Shown in pieces: positions 57,401 to 63,716 of a stretch of 64,000 nucleotides of DNA. The DNA lies in the NCBI RefSeq assembly GCF_003597395.2, contig NC_133773.1:61739373-61803372 (forward strand). The letters run 5' to 3'. This DNA is from Chelonoidis abingdonii (lineage: Eukaryota > Chordata > Testudines > Testudinidae). Numbering within the stretch: the first letter of the stretch is position 1; each line of letters opens with the position of its first letter. The notes below the pieces were generated by a model. That model was not told where the DNA came from. It ran no database searches and saw only the letters and a list, made by a program, of their open reading frames with translations. The translations under genes and the position numbers were made by a program.

Positions 57401-60400
57401 GATATGATGCATTTTTGATACATAAAATGAGGTGTGAATTCTTGCTTCACATGTAAAACTCAGCCGTAACTTTGGAATCATGACTGTTACTTCTATAACA
57501 TCCTAATTTTGATGCCATGAGGCAGTACTTGTGCAGCCCACAATGGGCAGCCAGAGCTTTCCAGAATGTTCTAGAAGTTCATAACACCTGGGGTACTTCA
57601 TCCTAAGAGAGTGACTTTGTATAGACAGCACTCTCAAAGCACTGTAACTCACTGATAAAGTAGCGTTTCTTTATTCTCCCATTTAACAGAATACCCTGAC
57701 CTTTTTAACACATGCAGTCCTTTTTCCCCCCTAGCCCCTCACATAATTCACTGTCATCTGATGGTGCAGATTCAGAAATGGAAGCATGTCCACCTTTGTG
57801 ATTAGAAATTATCAAGTTAACCCAATTTTGGTCAGTTTAAAGTGGTCAGTAGAGGGAAGCTTGCATTTTAAGACTGTATAGATTGGCCATTTTTTTTTCA
57901 CTTGCATCAAGCATTTCCAATACAATACACAGTAAAATCAAGAGAACGTACTAGGAATTAAAACAGTGTGGCCCTGAAATTAATTTCTGTTACTCTGAAT
58001 TTATCAAGGTCTAACTTCATAGAGCGTATTTGACACCACTATAATTTAGAAATAATCTGTAGTATCTTTATAAAGATACTGAAGTTCAGTAAACATGGTT
58101 GCCTATTTTTTAAACAAGGATAATATACAGATTTGTGCCACAGAATGATTTTTGGAATTTTCATAACATTTTTTAAAAGATCGAGAGAGATCTTTCACTT
58201 ACTAATTAATTTAAGTACTTGGATTTATAGCCCAGGTGACCCTCTTTCTAACCTTGGTGCCATAAGTTCCTTACAAATTATCTAAACAAACCATGGTACA
58301 GAACACTAAATTTAAACAGAAACCCATCCAGCCCAAATACTCAGCCCAGACAATATCAAACAAGTCTAAATAAGTGGACAATATTGAAGGAGACTAGATG
58401 ATGATCTGAGGGGAATCTCAAAGGAGAGGTTAATGTTGGAGCAGTGTTTTAATGAGGACCAGACCAAGTAAGTGAGTGGAAGAGTTGATCCAGCATTTTA
58501 GCTCAAATGAGATTAAGACAATGAGGCAAGTAAGTCATCACTGAAGTCACTGAGTGATGTTAGTGGACAGATTGTGACACAAGGAAGAGGAAAATGAAGT
58601 CAAATCAGGTGACGGTGATTGGGAAGAAGACCATAGTTAGATGGCGTGTTTAATAGAGGAGTGAGAGGAAGAACTGGGGCATTGGAAGTAACAGGATAGG
58701 AGACTCAACCCTTTTGGTTTGTCTGATCTCTTGCAAAGACAGATTGGTGCTGCAGACTTTCACTGGGCAATTCTCCCTTTTGGCATACTTTTTTAAATGA
58801 TAGGTTAGAAGTGTGGGTCTGCACAAGATTCCTATGATCCCACACCCACTTCAGACTTTTGCATAGAACTGTCTTCAGTTGCTGATAAGCAAAGGAATGG
58901 GCTTAAGGACAAACATTCATTTGTTCCTGAATTTCTTCACTTCTGTGAGTTAAAAGCAAGCTGTCATATTGTGATGAAATTTTCATTTTCCTGTTGCATT
59001 TTGTCTGGAATCCTGTAGCAAATGATTGAAAACAAGGATCTTGTGTATTTTAAACTTGTATCAATATAACCTTGTTGCACAATGTAACAGACAATCCTGG
59101 TTCAATTATATGATATAGCAGGGAGGGTGATATAGGGAATAATCCTGCATTGGCAGGGAGCTGGGCTGGATTACCTAACAGCACTCTGATGGAAAAAGAC
59201 CTGTAATTCAATGAAGCAGATTACATCAGAAAAGTGACTTTTTGTTTCCTCAAGGGCACATAAACAAGATAAGACATTTTAAAAATAAGTTGCTATGTAT
59301 ATTATCTCGGAGGGGACAAATGTGAAGTAGATTTGGCCCACCAGCATTTATAAATTGTACACCGATTTGACATCTTTAATGAATTGTTAGCCTATCTATT
59401 CAAGTACTCAGTTTGTCTGATTATTATTATGCTGCTTAGTGGATTGCTTGCTGGCACAGTGATTAGTCGCATCCTACTTAGTGAGTAGATGGACTACCTA
59501 GTGTTTCAAAAGCAGACCCAAGATGTGAGATCCTGGGCAAAATGAATATATTATGGGGTGAACATTTATTAGGAGGAGAAATAGTTGTAATATATGCTTT
59601 AGTGATACTATCTGAAACCAGCCGTGTCCATTCAGAAAGGGCTGCTCACTATGCTGCATGACAAATTAAGGCCCCATCTATACTAATCTGTCAGGTTAGG
59701 CTGTAACCCTATTCCCTAGAAATGTTTTGTGAACATATTCCTGTTCGCATTTTATATGTTAAACACCCCTATCCACACATGGCTGGTGTTGGATGTAGGA
59801 TGTATGGGTCATAAGGGACCTAGGGGGAGATTTTCAAAGGCACACGTGGCAGATAAGTGCCTAACTGCTGTGTGCCTTTGAAAATCTCCCCTTAGTGTCA
59901 ACTTAGTCACTGAAGAAGAACAGTTCTTAAATTACAAGTGAAGCTGAATTTTGTCTTTGCCTGTTCCCTATTGTATCAAGTCACAAGTGCTAAACCCATA
60001 TCTTCACTATTTATTTTGAGAAAAATTGGCAATTCTCAGGAACTAATAAAGCTTAAAAGGGTTGGCAAGTGAAAATATATGTATCATTTATCACAAAAAG
60101 TGTTGCAGTGTGGGTTGAATTTATTATAATACCTATAATAATGAGAGAGAGTATTTCAGACATCAACAAATATATTTGCCCCCTAATAGAAGAGAATGTA
60201 AGTCTCTTATTAATGTTAACAAAGTCTTATGAGCATATCTGTATGCTGCTTTCTGCGTGAAAATAAAGTAGAGCTAAATACAAGAACATGTTCAGACATA
60301 TTTAGAATAAATGGCTGCAGAGTGTAAACACTTTAAAACAAATACTCTCTTACATTACCTTAGTTTTCATTATGACCAGAGAAATCTTGAAGTGGGGAAT

Positions 60401-60776
60401 TGAATTTCTTTGAATTAATAGACCCTAATGACACTCAGATTGTATCACAAAAGGTTGGATTTTTGCATAAAATGTTAAATATGTATTGAATAACTCTTCT
60501 CTGTAAGTTTAGAGTCTGAATTTTAAATTGGTACGTCCAATAAATCTCCTGTTATGTCTAAAGCCTCAAGTGTCAGTCAAGTGCCTCTTCATCTTTAACT
60601 CCTTCTGTCCTTGTCCACAGGTTAAAGTATTGCACAATCAGCTTGTTCTGTTCCACAATGCCATTGCTGCATACTTCTCTGGGAATCAGAAGCAGCTTGA
60701 ACAGACACTCAAACAGTTCCACATCAAATTGAAAACTCCTGGAGTAGATGCTCCATCCTGGCTCGAAGAACAGTGA
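18387..60776 (+). CDS. ARFIP1: ARFIP1 (arfaptin-1), seven of eight coding exons
   Basis: Arfaptin-1 is a BAR-domain protein of the trans-Golgi network. It binds Arf/Arl1 GTPases and Rac1, senses membrane curvature and PI4P, and acts in secretory granule formation. The exons at 18387-18495, 22102-22197, 24399-24511, 38975-39196, 41861-42018, 47124-47298 and 60621-60776 all have AG/GT borders and join in phase. They give 342 codons and TGA. Adding 31 residues for the absent first exon gives 373, the human length. Residues 138-373 form the arfaptin homology/BAR domain. Sequence choices such as [20 protein letters not shown] and [20 protein letters not shown] match arfaptin-1, not arfaptin-2. No disabling change was seen, so it should be functional. 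The introns are long and full of transposons. Confidence 0.95.
20155..20335 (+). mobile_element. tRNA-derived SINE of the turtle type
   Basis: The head has pol III promoter boxes: an A box in TAGCTCAGTGGCTTGAGCA and a B box in GAGTTCAACCC. The body continues GAGGGGGTCATTTAGGGATC. The tail GACCTCCTGAGGTCCCTTCC and TATTCTATGATTCTTA resembles CR1 LINE 3' ends, which is how this SINE is mobilised. It is not a functional tRNA gene. SINEs of this structure are well known from cryptodiran turtles and are the best organism clue in the window. Confidence 0.85.
21645..21930. mobile_element. hAT-type MITE, CAGGGGC family, copy A
   Basis: Ends CAGGGGCTACTC and GAGCAGCCCCTG are inverted. The flanks CTAATACA (21637-21644) and CTAATATA (21931-21938) are an 8-bp duplication with one change. 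The GC-rich interior (GGCGGCATGCC, GGACCTC) is shared with the copies at 33844-34110 and 56901-57059. The ORFs inside are not genes. Confidence 0.85.
22102..22197 (+). CDS. ARFIP1: ARFIP1 coding exon 3, 96-nt cassette (residues about 68-100)
   Basis: The acceptor is CCCCTTTTCAG and the donor is ACAG/GTATTC. Exactly 96 nt, both borders in phase 1, so skipping it keeps the frame. It encodes [20 protein letters not shown] and continues to DLIIPT, matching in position the 32-residue segment that is absent from the short (341-residue) human arfaptin-1 isoform. It is more divergent from the human sequence than the other exons, as expected for a disordered linker. Confidence 0.9.
22198..24398 (+). 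other. ARFIP1 intron 3
   Basis: GT...AG intron of 2.2 kb. No repeat or ORF of note. An A-rich stretch lies at about 24332-24364, shortly before the acceptor. Confidence 0.85.
24399..24511 (+). CDS. ARFIP1: ARFIP1 coding exon 4 with the amphipathic helix and PKD site (residues 100-137)
   Basis: The acceptor is TTGTTCAG and the donor is ACAAG/GTTTGC. Encodes [20 protein letters not shown] and then [16 protein letters not shown]. The LVRKWS motif fits the protein kinase D consensus (L-x-R-x-x-S). Its serine, codon 24494-24496, falls at residue 132 if the first exon adds 31 residues, which is the site described in human arfaptin-1. The segment leads into the amphipathic helix that binds PI4P membranes. 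Confidence 0.93.
26050..27240 (+). mobile_element. Decayed DIRS-like element, recombinase part and a terminal segment
   Basis: Around 26320-26460 the + strand reads [15 protein letters not shown] and [17 protein letters not shown]. This parallels the intact DIRS recombinase segment (WDLNLVLTRLMSPPFEPLAT, then SWKTAFLVAITSARR). The catalytic arginine motif is lost. At 27076-27103, AAAAGGTCACTTACCTTGTG is the near reverse complement of the outer end of the intact element (12378-12405), so a DIRS terminus is also here. No reverse transcriptase part was recognised. Exact borders are uncertain. Confidence 0.5.
28665..28894. mobile_element. Harbinger-type MITE with two strong internal hairpins
   Basis: The left end GGCCAGGTCTACACGACGCG follows TTA. 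The right end ATATCGCGTCTAGATGAGATC is its imperfect inverted repeat. Inside, ATTTCAGCTACG pairs with CGTAGCTGAAAT over a 7-nt loop, and TCGATTCCGGAACTC pairs with GAGTTCCGGAATCGA over 14 nt. Many ATCGAT blocks are present. It is related to 16009-16286. Non-coding. Confidence 0.65.
29540..29729. mobile_element. Harbinger-type MITE, decayed left end
   Basis: The right end GTAGTGTAGATATGCC is the usual terminal repeat of this family. The interior has TTATGTCGGCTCAATTTATG and GGTGGTTTTTCAAACCAC, shared with 16290-16507 and 42250-42541. The left end (GGGCTTGTCTGGGGG) is altered. It lies inside the hAT remnant, so it inserted after it. Confidence 0.5.
30850..31254 (-). pseudogene. hAT transposase, central fragment
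   Basis: An open frame of 134 codons within the hAT remnant. It contains [20 protein letters not shown] and [20 protein letters not shown], helical segments typical of the region between the catalytic aspartates and the C-terminal dimerisation domain of BED-finger hAT transposases. The upstream part, read from the same strand up to about 31500, carries the CSAH block after a stop. A lysine run (KKKKK), from the A/T tract at 31000-31020, marks a degenerate insertion. Not a host gene. Confidence 0.6.
33844..34110. mobile_element. hAT-type MITE, CAGGGGC family, copy B, nested in Harbinger
   Basis: Ends CAGGGGCGGCT and AGCCGCCCCTA are inverted. The flanks TATCCCGC (33836-33843) and TATCCCAC (34111-34118) are the 8-bp duplication, and removing the insert restores the Harbinger sequence. 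The interior is the same GC-rich family as 21645-21930. Its ORFs are artefacts of composition. Confidence 0.9.
34254..34789 (+). pseudogene. Harbinger Myb/SANT-like protein, exon 1
   Basis: ATG at 34254 opens a frame with an early TGA (34269-34271). After that it reads [19 protein letters not shown] and [20 protein letters not shown], then [20 protein letters not shown]. This is the trihelix/Myb-like DNA-binding fold of Harbinger accessory proteins. The frame is broken again after 34622, where an acidic stretch follows. The exon ends at 34789 before GTGAGT. The matching gene in the second Harbinger copy is at 49955-50576. Confidence 0.75.
34949..35230 (-). CDS. Harbinger third ORF, 93 codons, function unknown
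   Basis: A minus-strand ORF lying inside the intron of the Myb-like gene. It begins [20 protein letters not shown] and contains [20 protein letters not shown] and [14 protein letters not shown]. The same protein segment is encoded by the second Harbinger copy at about 49090-49260, where the DNA is roughly 88 percent identical over a compared stretch. No domain I know is evident. It could be a real third transposon protein, the tail of a longer spliced protein, or chance conservation of a non-coding region. Confidence 0.45.
   Translation of the reverse strand: MATSVPLIKFPYFNQVTVNDITLLRITQKDKEQILLECQQTPEPYAAMLCHAVIPDYLLLAWCGKVSYQGGRNKADLPRNLLQRLWEYIQDSF
35761..36200 (+). pseudogene. Harbinger Myb/SANT-like protein, exon 2
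   Basis: The acceptor is CCCTCCCGCAG at 35760. Joining to exon 1 across G/CT restores a frame reading [20 protein letters not shown], then [20 protein letters not shown] and a stop. Beyond it are remnants of a coiled-coil tail ([20 protein letters not shown]). Such a basic region plus a C-terminal coiled coil is usual for these accessory proteins, which recruit the nuclease. Stops make it non-functional. Confidence 0.65.
36445..37769 (-). pseudogene. Harbinger DDE transposase (HARBI1-like nuclease)
   Basis: Read on the minus strand from about 37769 ([10 protein letters not shown]), through an acidic linker and [20 protein letters not shown], into the nuclease core. The three catalytic acids are visible: Asp in [12 protein letters not shown] (codon 37140-37142), Asp in [13 protein letters not shown] (36875-36877), and Glu in [14 protein letters not shown] (36767-36769). 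The C-terminus near 36510 reads MTGQATV and the frame stops at 36445. Frameshifts near 37640, between 37400 and 37175, near 36985, and near 36610 break it. The domesticated vertebrate relative is HARBI1, but this copy sits inside transposon ends and is not the host gene. Confidence 0.85.
38975..39196 (+). CDS. ARFIP1: ARFIP1 coding exon 5, start of the BAR/arfaptin homology domain
   Basis: Acceptor AATTTGCAG, donor CTCCAT/GTAAGA, 74 codons, phase 0 at both ends. It encodes [20 protein letters not shown] and continues through [20 protein letters not shown] to [15 protein letters not shown], the first long BAR helix. The upstream ATG at 38963 is intronic. The polypyrimidine tract lies ahead of a second AG at 38946-38947, so acceptor choice is not obvious from sequence alone, but only 38975 keeps the known protein. 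Confidence 0.95.
39197..41860 (+). other. ARFIP1 intron 5
   Basis: GT...AG intron of 2.7 kb. No repeat family or ORF of interest was recognised. Confidence 0.85.
41861..42018 (+). CDS. ARFIP1: ARFIP1 coding exon 6
   Basis: The acceptor is TTTGTTGTAG and the donor is GCCAG/GTAGAT. It encodes [20 protein letters not shown] through [20 protein letters not shown] and ends two bases into an arginine codon. This is the middle BAR helix, which forms much of the crescent dimer. It is too short to stand out as an ORF and was found from splice borders and family knowledge. Confidence 0.95.
42250..42541. mobile_element. Harbinger-type MITE with TTA duplication
   Basis: Ends GGCCTGGTCTATACTAG and TAGTATAGATATGGCC are inverted. 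TTA lies at 42247-42249 and 42542-42544. The interior is shared with 16290-16507 and 29540-29729. It uses the same outer GGCCTGGTCTA sequence as the complete Harbinger at 33617, so that family's transposase probably mobilised it. Confidence 0.8.
44095..44625 (+). repeat. Old interspersed repeat, copy 2 (pairs with 15480-16005)
   Basis: Contains GTGCTAGGTGCTGTACAAAC, ACAAAAAGACTATCCCTGC, GAAACAATAAGACAGTATTG and GTGGGCAATGGGCATGGC in the same order as the other copy. A T tract at about 44297-44313 interrupts it. Non-coding. The family is not named. Confidence 0.5.
44850..45310 (+). mobile_element. LINE fragment, C-terminal ORF2 part (L2/CR1-like)
   Basis: The + strand reads SLHWYLF, then [20 protein letters not shown] and [17 protein letters not shown]. 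This resembles the conserved C-terminal end of L2- and CR1-clade reverse transcriptase proteins (LHWLPV ... ALHGLAPPYLSDLL). After it, ACTCTTTGGAATAGGGACCA near 45269 is a decayed 3' end motif. Stops show it is old. Confidence 0.5.
46410..46904. mobile_element. Non-autonomous DNA transposon with 17-bp inverted ends
   Basis: The ends are GTATGTCTTCGCTGCAG (46410-46426) and CTGCGGTGAAGACATAC (46888-46904), inverted with two mismatches. The interior is non-coding. The GTCTACACTGCAG-like ends resemble a common turtle MITE class. No clear target duplication was seen. Confidence 0.65.
47124..47298 (+). CDS. ARFIP1: ARFIP1 coding exon 7
   Basis: The acceptor is TTTTTTTTCCCCCTCCTAG, a strong polypyrimidine tract, and the donor is AACAAG/GTAAGC. 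The first base completes the arginine codon begun in the previous exon. It encodes [20 protein letters not shown] through [20 protein letters not shown] and a final lysine, part of the BAR helices. The open frame runs on past the donor into intron, which is not coding. Confidence 0.95.
49268..49805. mobile_element. GC-rich hAT-type MITE nested in Harbinger, perfect 8-bp duplication
   Basis: GGATTTCC occurs at 49260-49267 and 49806-49813, and rejoining them restores the Harbinger sequence. Left end ACAGGGCAGCC and right end GGGCGGACCT are roughly inverted. A run of 19 G (49279-49297) sits just inside the left end. The interior repeats AATTCGGCGG- and AAGTGC-type blocks, giving long proline- and glycine-rich false ORFs on both strands. 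Confidence 0.85.
49955..50576 (-). pseudogene. Harbinger Myb/SANT-like protein, exon 1, second copy
   Basis: On the minus strand, ATG at 50576 opens [20 protein letters not shown], with the tryptophans and the ERE motif of the Myb-like domain better kept than in the first copy. Downstream are [16 protein letters not shown], an acidic stretch ([18 protein letters not shown]), and [12 protein letters not shown]. The exon ends at 49955 next to GTGAGT. Frameshifts near 50480 and 50400 break it. The second exon is deleted. Confidence 0.7.
50917..51204. repeat. Inverted repeat, two 108-bp arms, 72-bp spacer
   Basis: The left arm (50917-51024) and right arm (51097-51204) are reverse complements with about ten mismatches by eye. 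The arms contain AAAATGGATTTTTCCTGTCT on the left and AAAAATCCATTTTGTCA on the right, and meet at GTGTCGGTTA/TAACCGACAC. Because of the symmetry the same peptide ([19 protein letters not shown]) appears on both strands. It starts within a few bases of the truncated Harbinger end. It matches no other sequence in the window. Confidence 0.75.
51522..51878. mobile_element. Harbinger-type MITE with TAA duplication
   Basis: TAA at 51519-51521 and 51879-51881. The left end GGCCGTATATACATTACAAA and right end TGTCGTGTAGCCCAAACC are imperfect inverted repeats. The interior has CGTCAACTTAAATACTATG and CAACCTACCTCTGTC. The same family appears at 63361-63716. Non-coding. Confidence 0.65.
53013..53531. mobile_element. 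hAT-type MITE, CAGGGCCGG family, second copy
   Basis: Perfect 8-bp duplication AATAGGGA at 53005-53012 and 53532-53539. The ends CAGGGCCGGTGC and ACACCGGCCCTG are inverted. The blocks GGCACCCTAGGCAACCGCC and TTTTTGGTGCCCCCAAATC near the right end are the reverse complement of the left end of 16822-17268. The interior has a near-tandem unit (GGACCCCTGGGCT ... GCAGGCGGCGCGCTGAC) repeated three to four times. Its ORFs are not genes. Confidence 0.9.
56901..57059. mobile_element. hAT-type MITE, CAGGGGC family, copy C
   Basis: Ends CAGGGGCTGCTG and GGAGCCGCCCCTG. The flanks CCTACTGA (56893-56900) and CCCACTGG (57060-57067) are an eroded 8-bp duplication. The interior matches the other two copies (CCCAAGCATGGCAGGCAGGC). 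Shorter than they are, so internally deleted. Confidence 0.75.
59823..59892. repeat. Short hairpin repeat, 22-bp arms
   Basis: GGGGAGATTTTCAAAGGCAC pairs with GTGCCTTTGAAAATCTCCCC over a 26-nt loop, 21 of 22 positions matching. It would form a stable stem in the ARFIP1 pre-mRNA intron. Decayed relatives occur near 3240 and 13810. Confidence 0.7.
60621..60776 (+). CDS. ARFIP1: ARFIP1 last coding exon and stop
   Basis: The acceptor is TTGTCCACAG. It encodes [20 protein letters not shown], then [20 protein letters not shown], and ends DAPSWLEEQ with TGA at 60774-60776. This is the last BAR helix and the conserved C-terminus of arfaptin-1. The strong pyrimidine tract (CCTTCTGTCCTTGTCCACAG) supports the acceptor. 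Confidence 0.96.
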   Translation, partial: VKVLHNQLVLFHNAIAAYFSGNQKQLEQTLKQFHIKLKTPGVDAPSWLEEQ

Positions 60777-62430
60777 TCAAACTAAAAAAGAGGAGCATTG
60801 TTTAACCTAGAAGCTGTACATCTGATAAAAAATAAGGGGTTGGGATAGAAGGACTGTTGCAGTGATTCTTGCACAAACAGCTTTAATTTTTTCCCTTTTA
60901 TAATACTGTAATTGAATATGGTTGGAGGGTGGTGTCTTTCCGGTGCCCAAGCATAATTTGTCATTTCAGATTTTGAGTACTCCTTTTGTATGTGAGGGTT
61001 GATGGCTATTTCTGTAGTTAAACAAAAAATATAGATTTGCACTGATAAGATATTTGTAGTTTCTGGTCATTGTGGTGGCTAGTCAAAATATTTCCGAAGG
61101 GAGGTTTACATGATTTGTACCAACATCTGATATTTTATATATGAATATATTAAACATCTTTAATGAATCATTTTCATGTAATTGTGTTTTAAAAAGGAGA
61201 GTAAAAAGAATATTTTTCAGAGTAATAATATAAGGCCTTCATGCAGTACCTGCACAGAGGCAACAACTGTAATAGATGGCTGATTGACTCATGGAATTGC
61301 AGCAAATACCTTTTTAAAAGGTAGGTCTTTATCTGTCGATTGTATATTTAAAAACAAAACCTCTAAAGAAGCGAGAATCACTGTCAGTCTGAGGCTTCTA
61401 AGCACACGTTTTAGCTTTGCACCAAGTGGCTAGCTGGGTGAAGCCAACCACTTGCCATACTAATTCCATTTTTAAATGTTACTTTCTGCATGAAACAAAT
61501 ACCATACTAGCCTTAAATCACAGGTATGTGCCTTTTCATGAGATAACGTCTTTCAACCAGTTTGTATAATCCTCAAGAGAGCCTTTTTTGTCTCTGTTCC
61601 CAGAAGGGAAAGAATACTACATAATGCTATATTTCTTTCTACACTTTAGACTAAGATAAAACTTCGGTTAAGATTGATGGATTGATGTGATGTTTGTTTG
61701 AGAGAAAAATAGGGCCAGTATGATAAACTGTGGAGCGTACTTCAGCAGCAGGGATAATGTGGCTGATATCTGTATGTTTCATTTCTCCATCAGTAGTGTA
61801 ATCCTTATTTAAATGTAACTATATATGTTAATTTTATCATAGGCATTTTAAATTCAGTATATGTGAGAGTCCTGATTTGCACATGTTCCATTGCTTTGTA
61901 TTCTATTAAGTAAAATGAAGTACTTAAGGACTATTACTTGCTTACAACTATGTGGATGGTATGATTTATGTACTATATGTTCAAGTGTCTTTCAGTTGAT
62001 GTTTCTTAAAAGTTTGTTTTCAGTGCTTAACACAATAATGTAACTATAAATCAAACATATTTACGTCATTCCTCATTAGATTCATAGTTTGACAGAGCCT
62101 TCTTTATTTTTGTATTCTGTCAGAATTTCTCTTGTAATCATTCCTTTTACATTTCCCCAGAATGTACCTCCATTGTGAATTTTTTATTCATATTAAAGGT
62201 GTTTGCTGCAATATCTTTTTCCTTGTCAATAACTATAAATAGAATTCTGCTGTAATTCTCTGCAGTGAAAGCTCTGAGAACCACCAGGTGAACACGACAC
62301 TTCAGTTTTAGTAAATGAGCACTGGGAGCATGGTAAGTTTTATAATTTACTACAGGGTGAGTTGGCATTATACGCAAGTTAAAATCCAGTACAAACATAT
62401 CTACTTGTGAATAAATGTCAGTGATTGTAT
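60777..62430 (+). other. ARFIP1: ARFIP1 3' untranslated region, end estimated
   Basis: AT-rich sequence after the stop. Candidate poly(A) signals on the + strand are ATTAAA at 61149-61154, ATTAAA at 62192-62197 and AATAAA at 62410-62415. Which is used cannot be told from sequence. The longest choice would overlap the minus-strand ORF at 62147-62740. Confidence 0.5.
62103..62108 (-). promoter_or_regulatory. Candidate poly(A) signal on the minus strand
   Basis: AATAAA on the minus strand, about 40 bases past the stop of the minus-strand ORF at 62147. It fits a terminal exon of an antisense transcript but is a short motif in AT-rich DNA. Confidence 0.35.
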
Positions 62431-62740
62431 GTTGAAGCCACTTAAAAATGTGAGCTGATTCTATTATTAAGGATGAATGCACATCACTGCTGTTGTCTTG
62501 GATTCCACGTTCATAATTACTGTTTTGCAGGGCTTCAGTCGTGCCAGAATACTCCAGAATGCCATCCCAGCGCTTTAGCATAGGCACTGACTCTGTGGGT
62601 GCTCTGGGGCTGGAGCACTCACAGGGAAAATTTAGTGGGTGCTCTGCACCCACCGGCAGCCAAGCTTTGGATTTTTGCAAGTGCGTGTGTGTGTGACTGT
62701 GCAGGTGAAGTGGCTTTTGCAAATAGCCATATGACTGCAC
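62147..62740 (-). CDS. Unrecognised minus-strand ORF, 197 codons
   Basis: The longest non-transposon ORF outside ARFIP1. The first 50 or so codons (GC-rich, 62585-62740) lie in a repeat. The remainder reads GILEYSGTTEALQNSNYERG, IESAHIFKWLQHTITDIYSQ, VDMFVLDFNLRIMPTHPVVN and ENYSRILFIVIDKEKDIAAN, and ends VHSGEM. The amino-acid mix looks like a folded protein, with no low complexity. I do not recognise the family. AATAAA follows the stop by about 40 bases. It could be the last exon of a gene converging on ARFIP1, an old retrogene, or chance. If an exon, the true acceptor may be near 62570-62585 (CTATGCTAAAG on the minus strand). Confidence 0.3.
   Translation of the reverse strand: MQSYGYLQKPLHLHSHTHTHLQKSKAWLPVGAEHPLNFPCECSSPRAPTESVPMLKRWDGILEYSGTTEALQNSNYERGIQDNSSDVHSSLIIESAHIFKWLQHTITDIYSQVDMFVLDFNLRIMPTHPVVNYKTYHAPSAHLLKLKCRVHLVVLRAFTAENYSRILFIVIDKEKDIAANTFNMNKKFTMEVHSGEM
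62585..62680. repeat. Turtle-type interspersed repeat fragment
   Basis: GTGGGTGCTCTGGGGCTGGA, then TTTAGTGGGTGCTCTGCACC and CACCGGCAGCC, match a repeat I associate with turtle genomes. No boundaries or duplications were found. It overlaps the start of the minus-strand ORF. Confidence 0.45.
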
Positions 62741-62859
62741 AGGAGACTCATTGAGGGCAGAGACCCAGCACAGACATGAAGGTGATAGACTCCTACGCTG
62801 GTACTTGAATGCCAGCTGTCAGAGCAGTAAAGGAAAAGTAATTCTTCTAAAATACACAT

Positions 62860-63360
62860 CCGAGTATATCTTCCCCGCCTGAATTGAATCTTTAAGGATG
62901 AAACTTGTGCTATGTCAGGCTAACCCTGGCCTGGGAGGAGATAACTGGGCAGAAATGGTGAATGGGAACTCAGTTTAAATTCCTGTTCTTTATCTTGCCC
63001 CCCAAGGCAAGCTCGTAAACTGCTAGTGTTGCTGTTAGACCTGCTTGGATGTTGAACTGCTGGAATAAGACATTCCAAATATTACATAAGTATTAATTTT
63101 ACTTTCTTCCTCCACTCCCTTTACTCATTCTATATACTACTCATGGAATGGGTCAGGAAGCTGATGTATTGTATTCAAAACTAATGTTTCCAGCCCAACC
63201 AATTCTAATACTTCTGGTAAGAGCATTTCCTACAGGTGTATCTTGCTGATTGTTTTCTTAATACTTGCATTTGGCAGTCTATACTCTTATTTATCCAGGT
63301 GTTCAGATACTAGAGTTATAGGAGCTAATAAGTGCCTATACAGATGCTGTACACCTTTGT
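62860..63360. other. Downstream intergenic DNA, nothing recognised
   Basis: No exon-like ORF and no clear repeat. Any downstream gene must lie beyond the window. Confidence 0.4.
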
Positions 63361-63716
63361 GGCCGTGTCTACACTACAAAATTGTTGACCTAATTTATGT
63401 CAGCATAGTCACCACAGTTATTAAATTGCTTGTACACGACCTCACCAGGAGCGCTTGTGTTAATTGTATTGTCTGTCAATGTGGGGTATTGTGGGATGGC
63501 TCCTGAAAGCCAGAAACAGTTGGCATGAGCAATTCAGTGTCTAAGGTGACATGGCGTCAACCTAATTACATTGACCATGATTATGCTGCTTGGGGAGAGG
63601 GCGTCACTACATTGGTGTACAAGAGGCACTTACGTCCGCAGGAGCCAAAGTTAAGCAAAGACTCCTCCACAGCAAATTCAATGCAAGGCGGCTTAGGTCG
63701 ATTTAACTGTGTGGTG
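63361..63716. mobile_element. Harbinger-type MITE, same family as 51522-51878
   Basis: The left end GGCCGTGTCTACACTACAAA is typical. The interior CACGACCTCACCAGGAGCGC is nearly the same as GCACGTCCTCACCAGGAGCG in the other copy. The right end TTAGGTCGATTTAACTGTGT is decayed, so the duplication is not visible. The ORFs inside are incidental. Confidence 0.6.

Larger units (their letters stand above)
47299..60620 (+). other. ARFIP1 intron 7, transposon-rich
   Basis: A 13.3-kb GT...AG intron. It holds a deleted Harbinger with a nested hAT MITE (48295-50911), an inverted repeat (50917-51204), Harbinger and hAT MITEs (51522-51878, 53013-53531, 56901-57059) and a hairpin repeat (59823-59892). The long stretches 51882-53004, 53540-56890 and 57070-59820 hold no gene or repeat I recognise. 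Confidence 0.85.

Noticed and set aside
18387..60776. ARFIP2 instead of ARFIP1
   Set aside because: Paralogue-specific positions, such as [12 protein letters not shown] and the last exon's [12 protein letters not shown], fit arfaptin-1.
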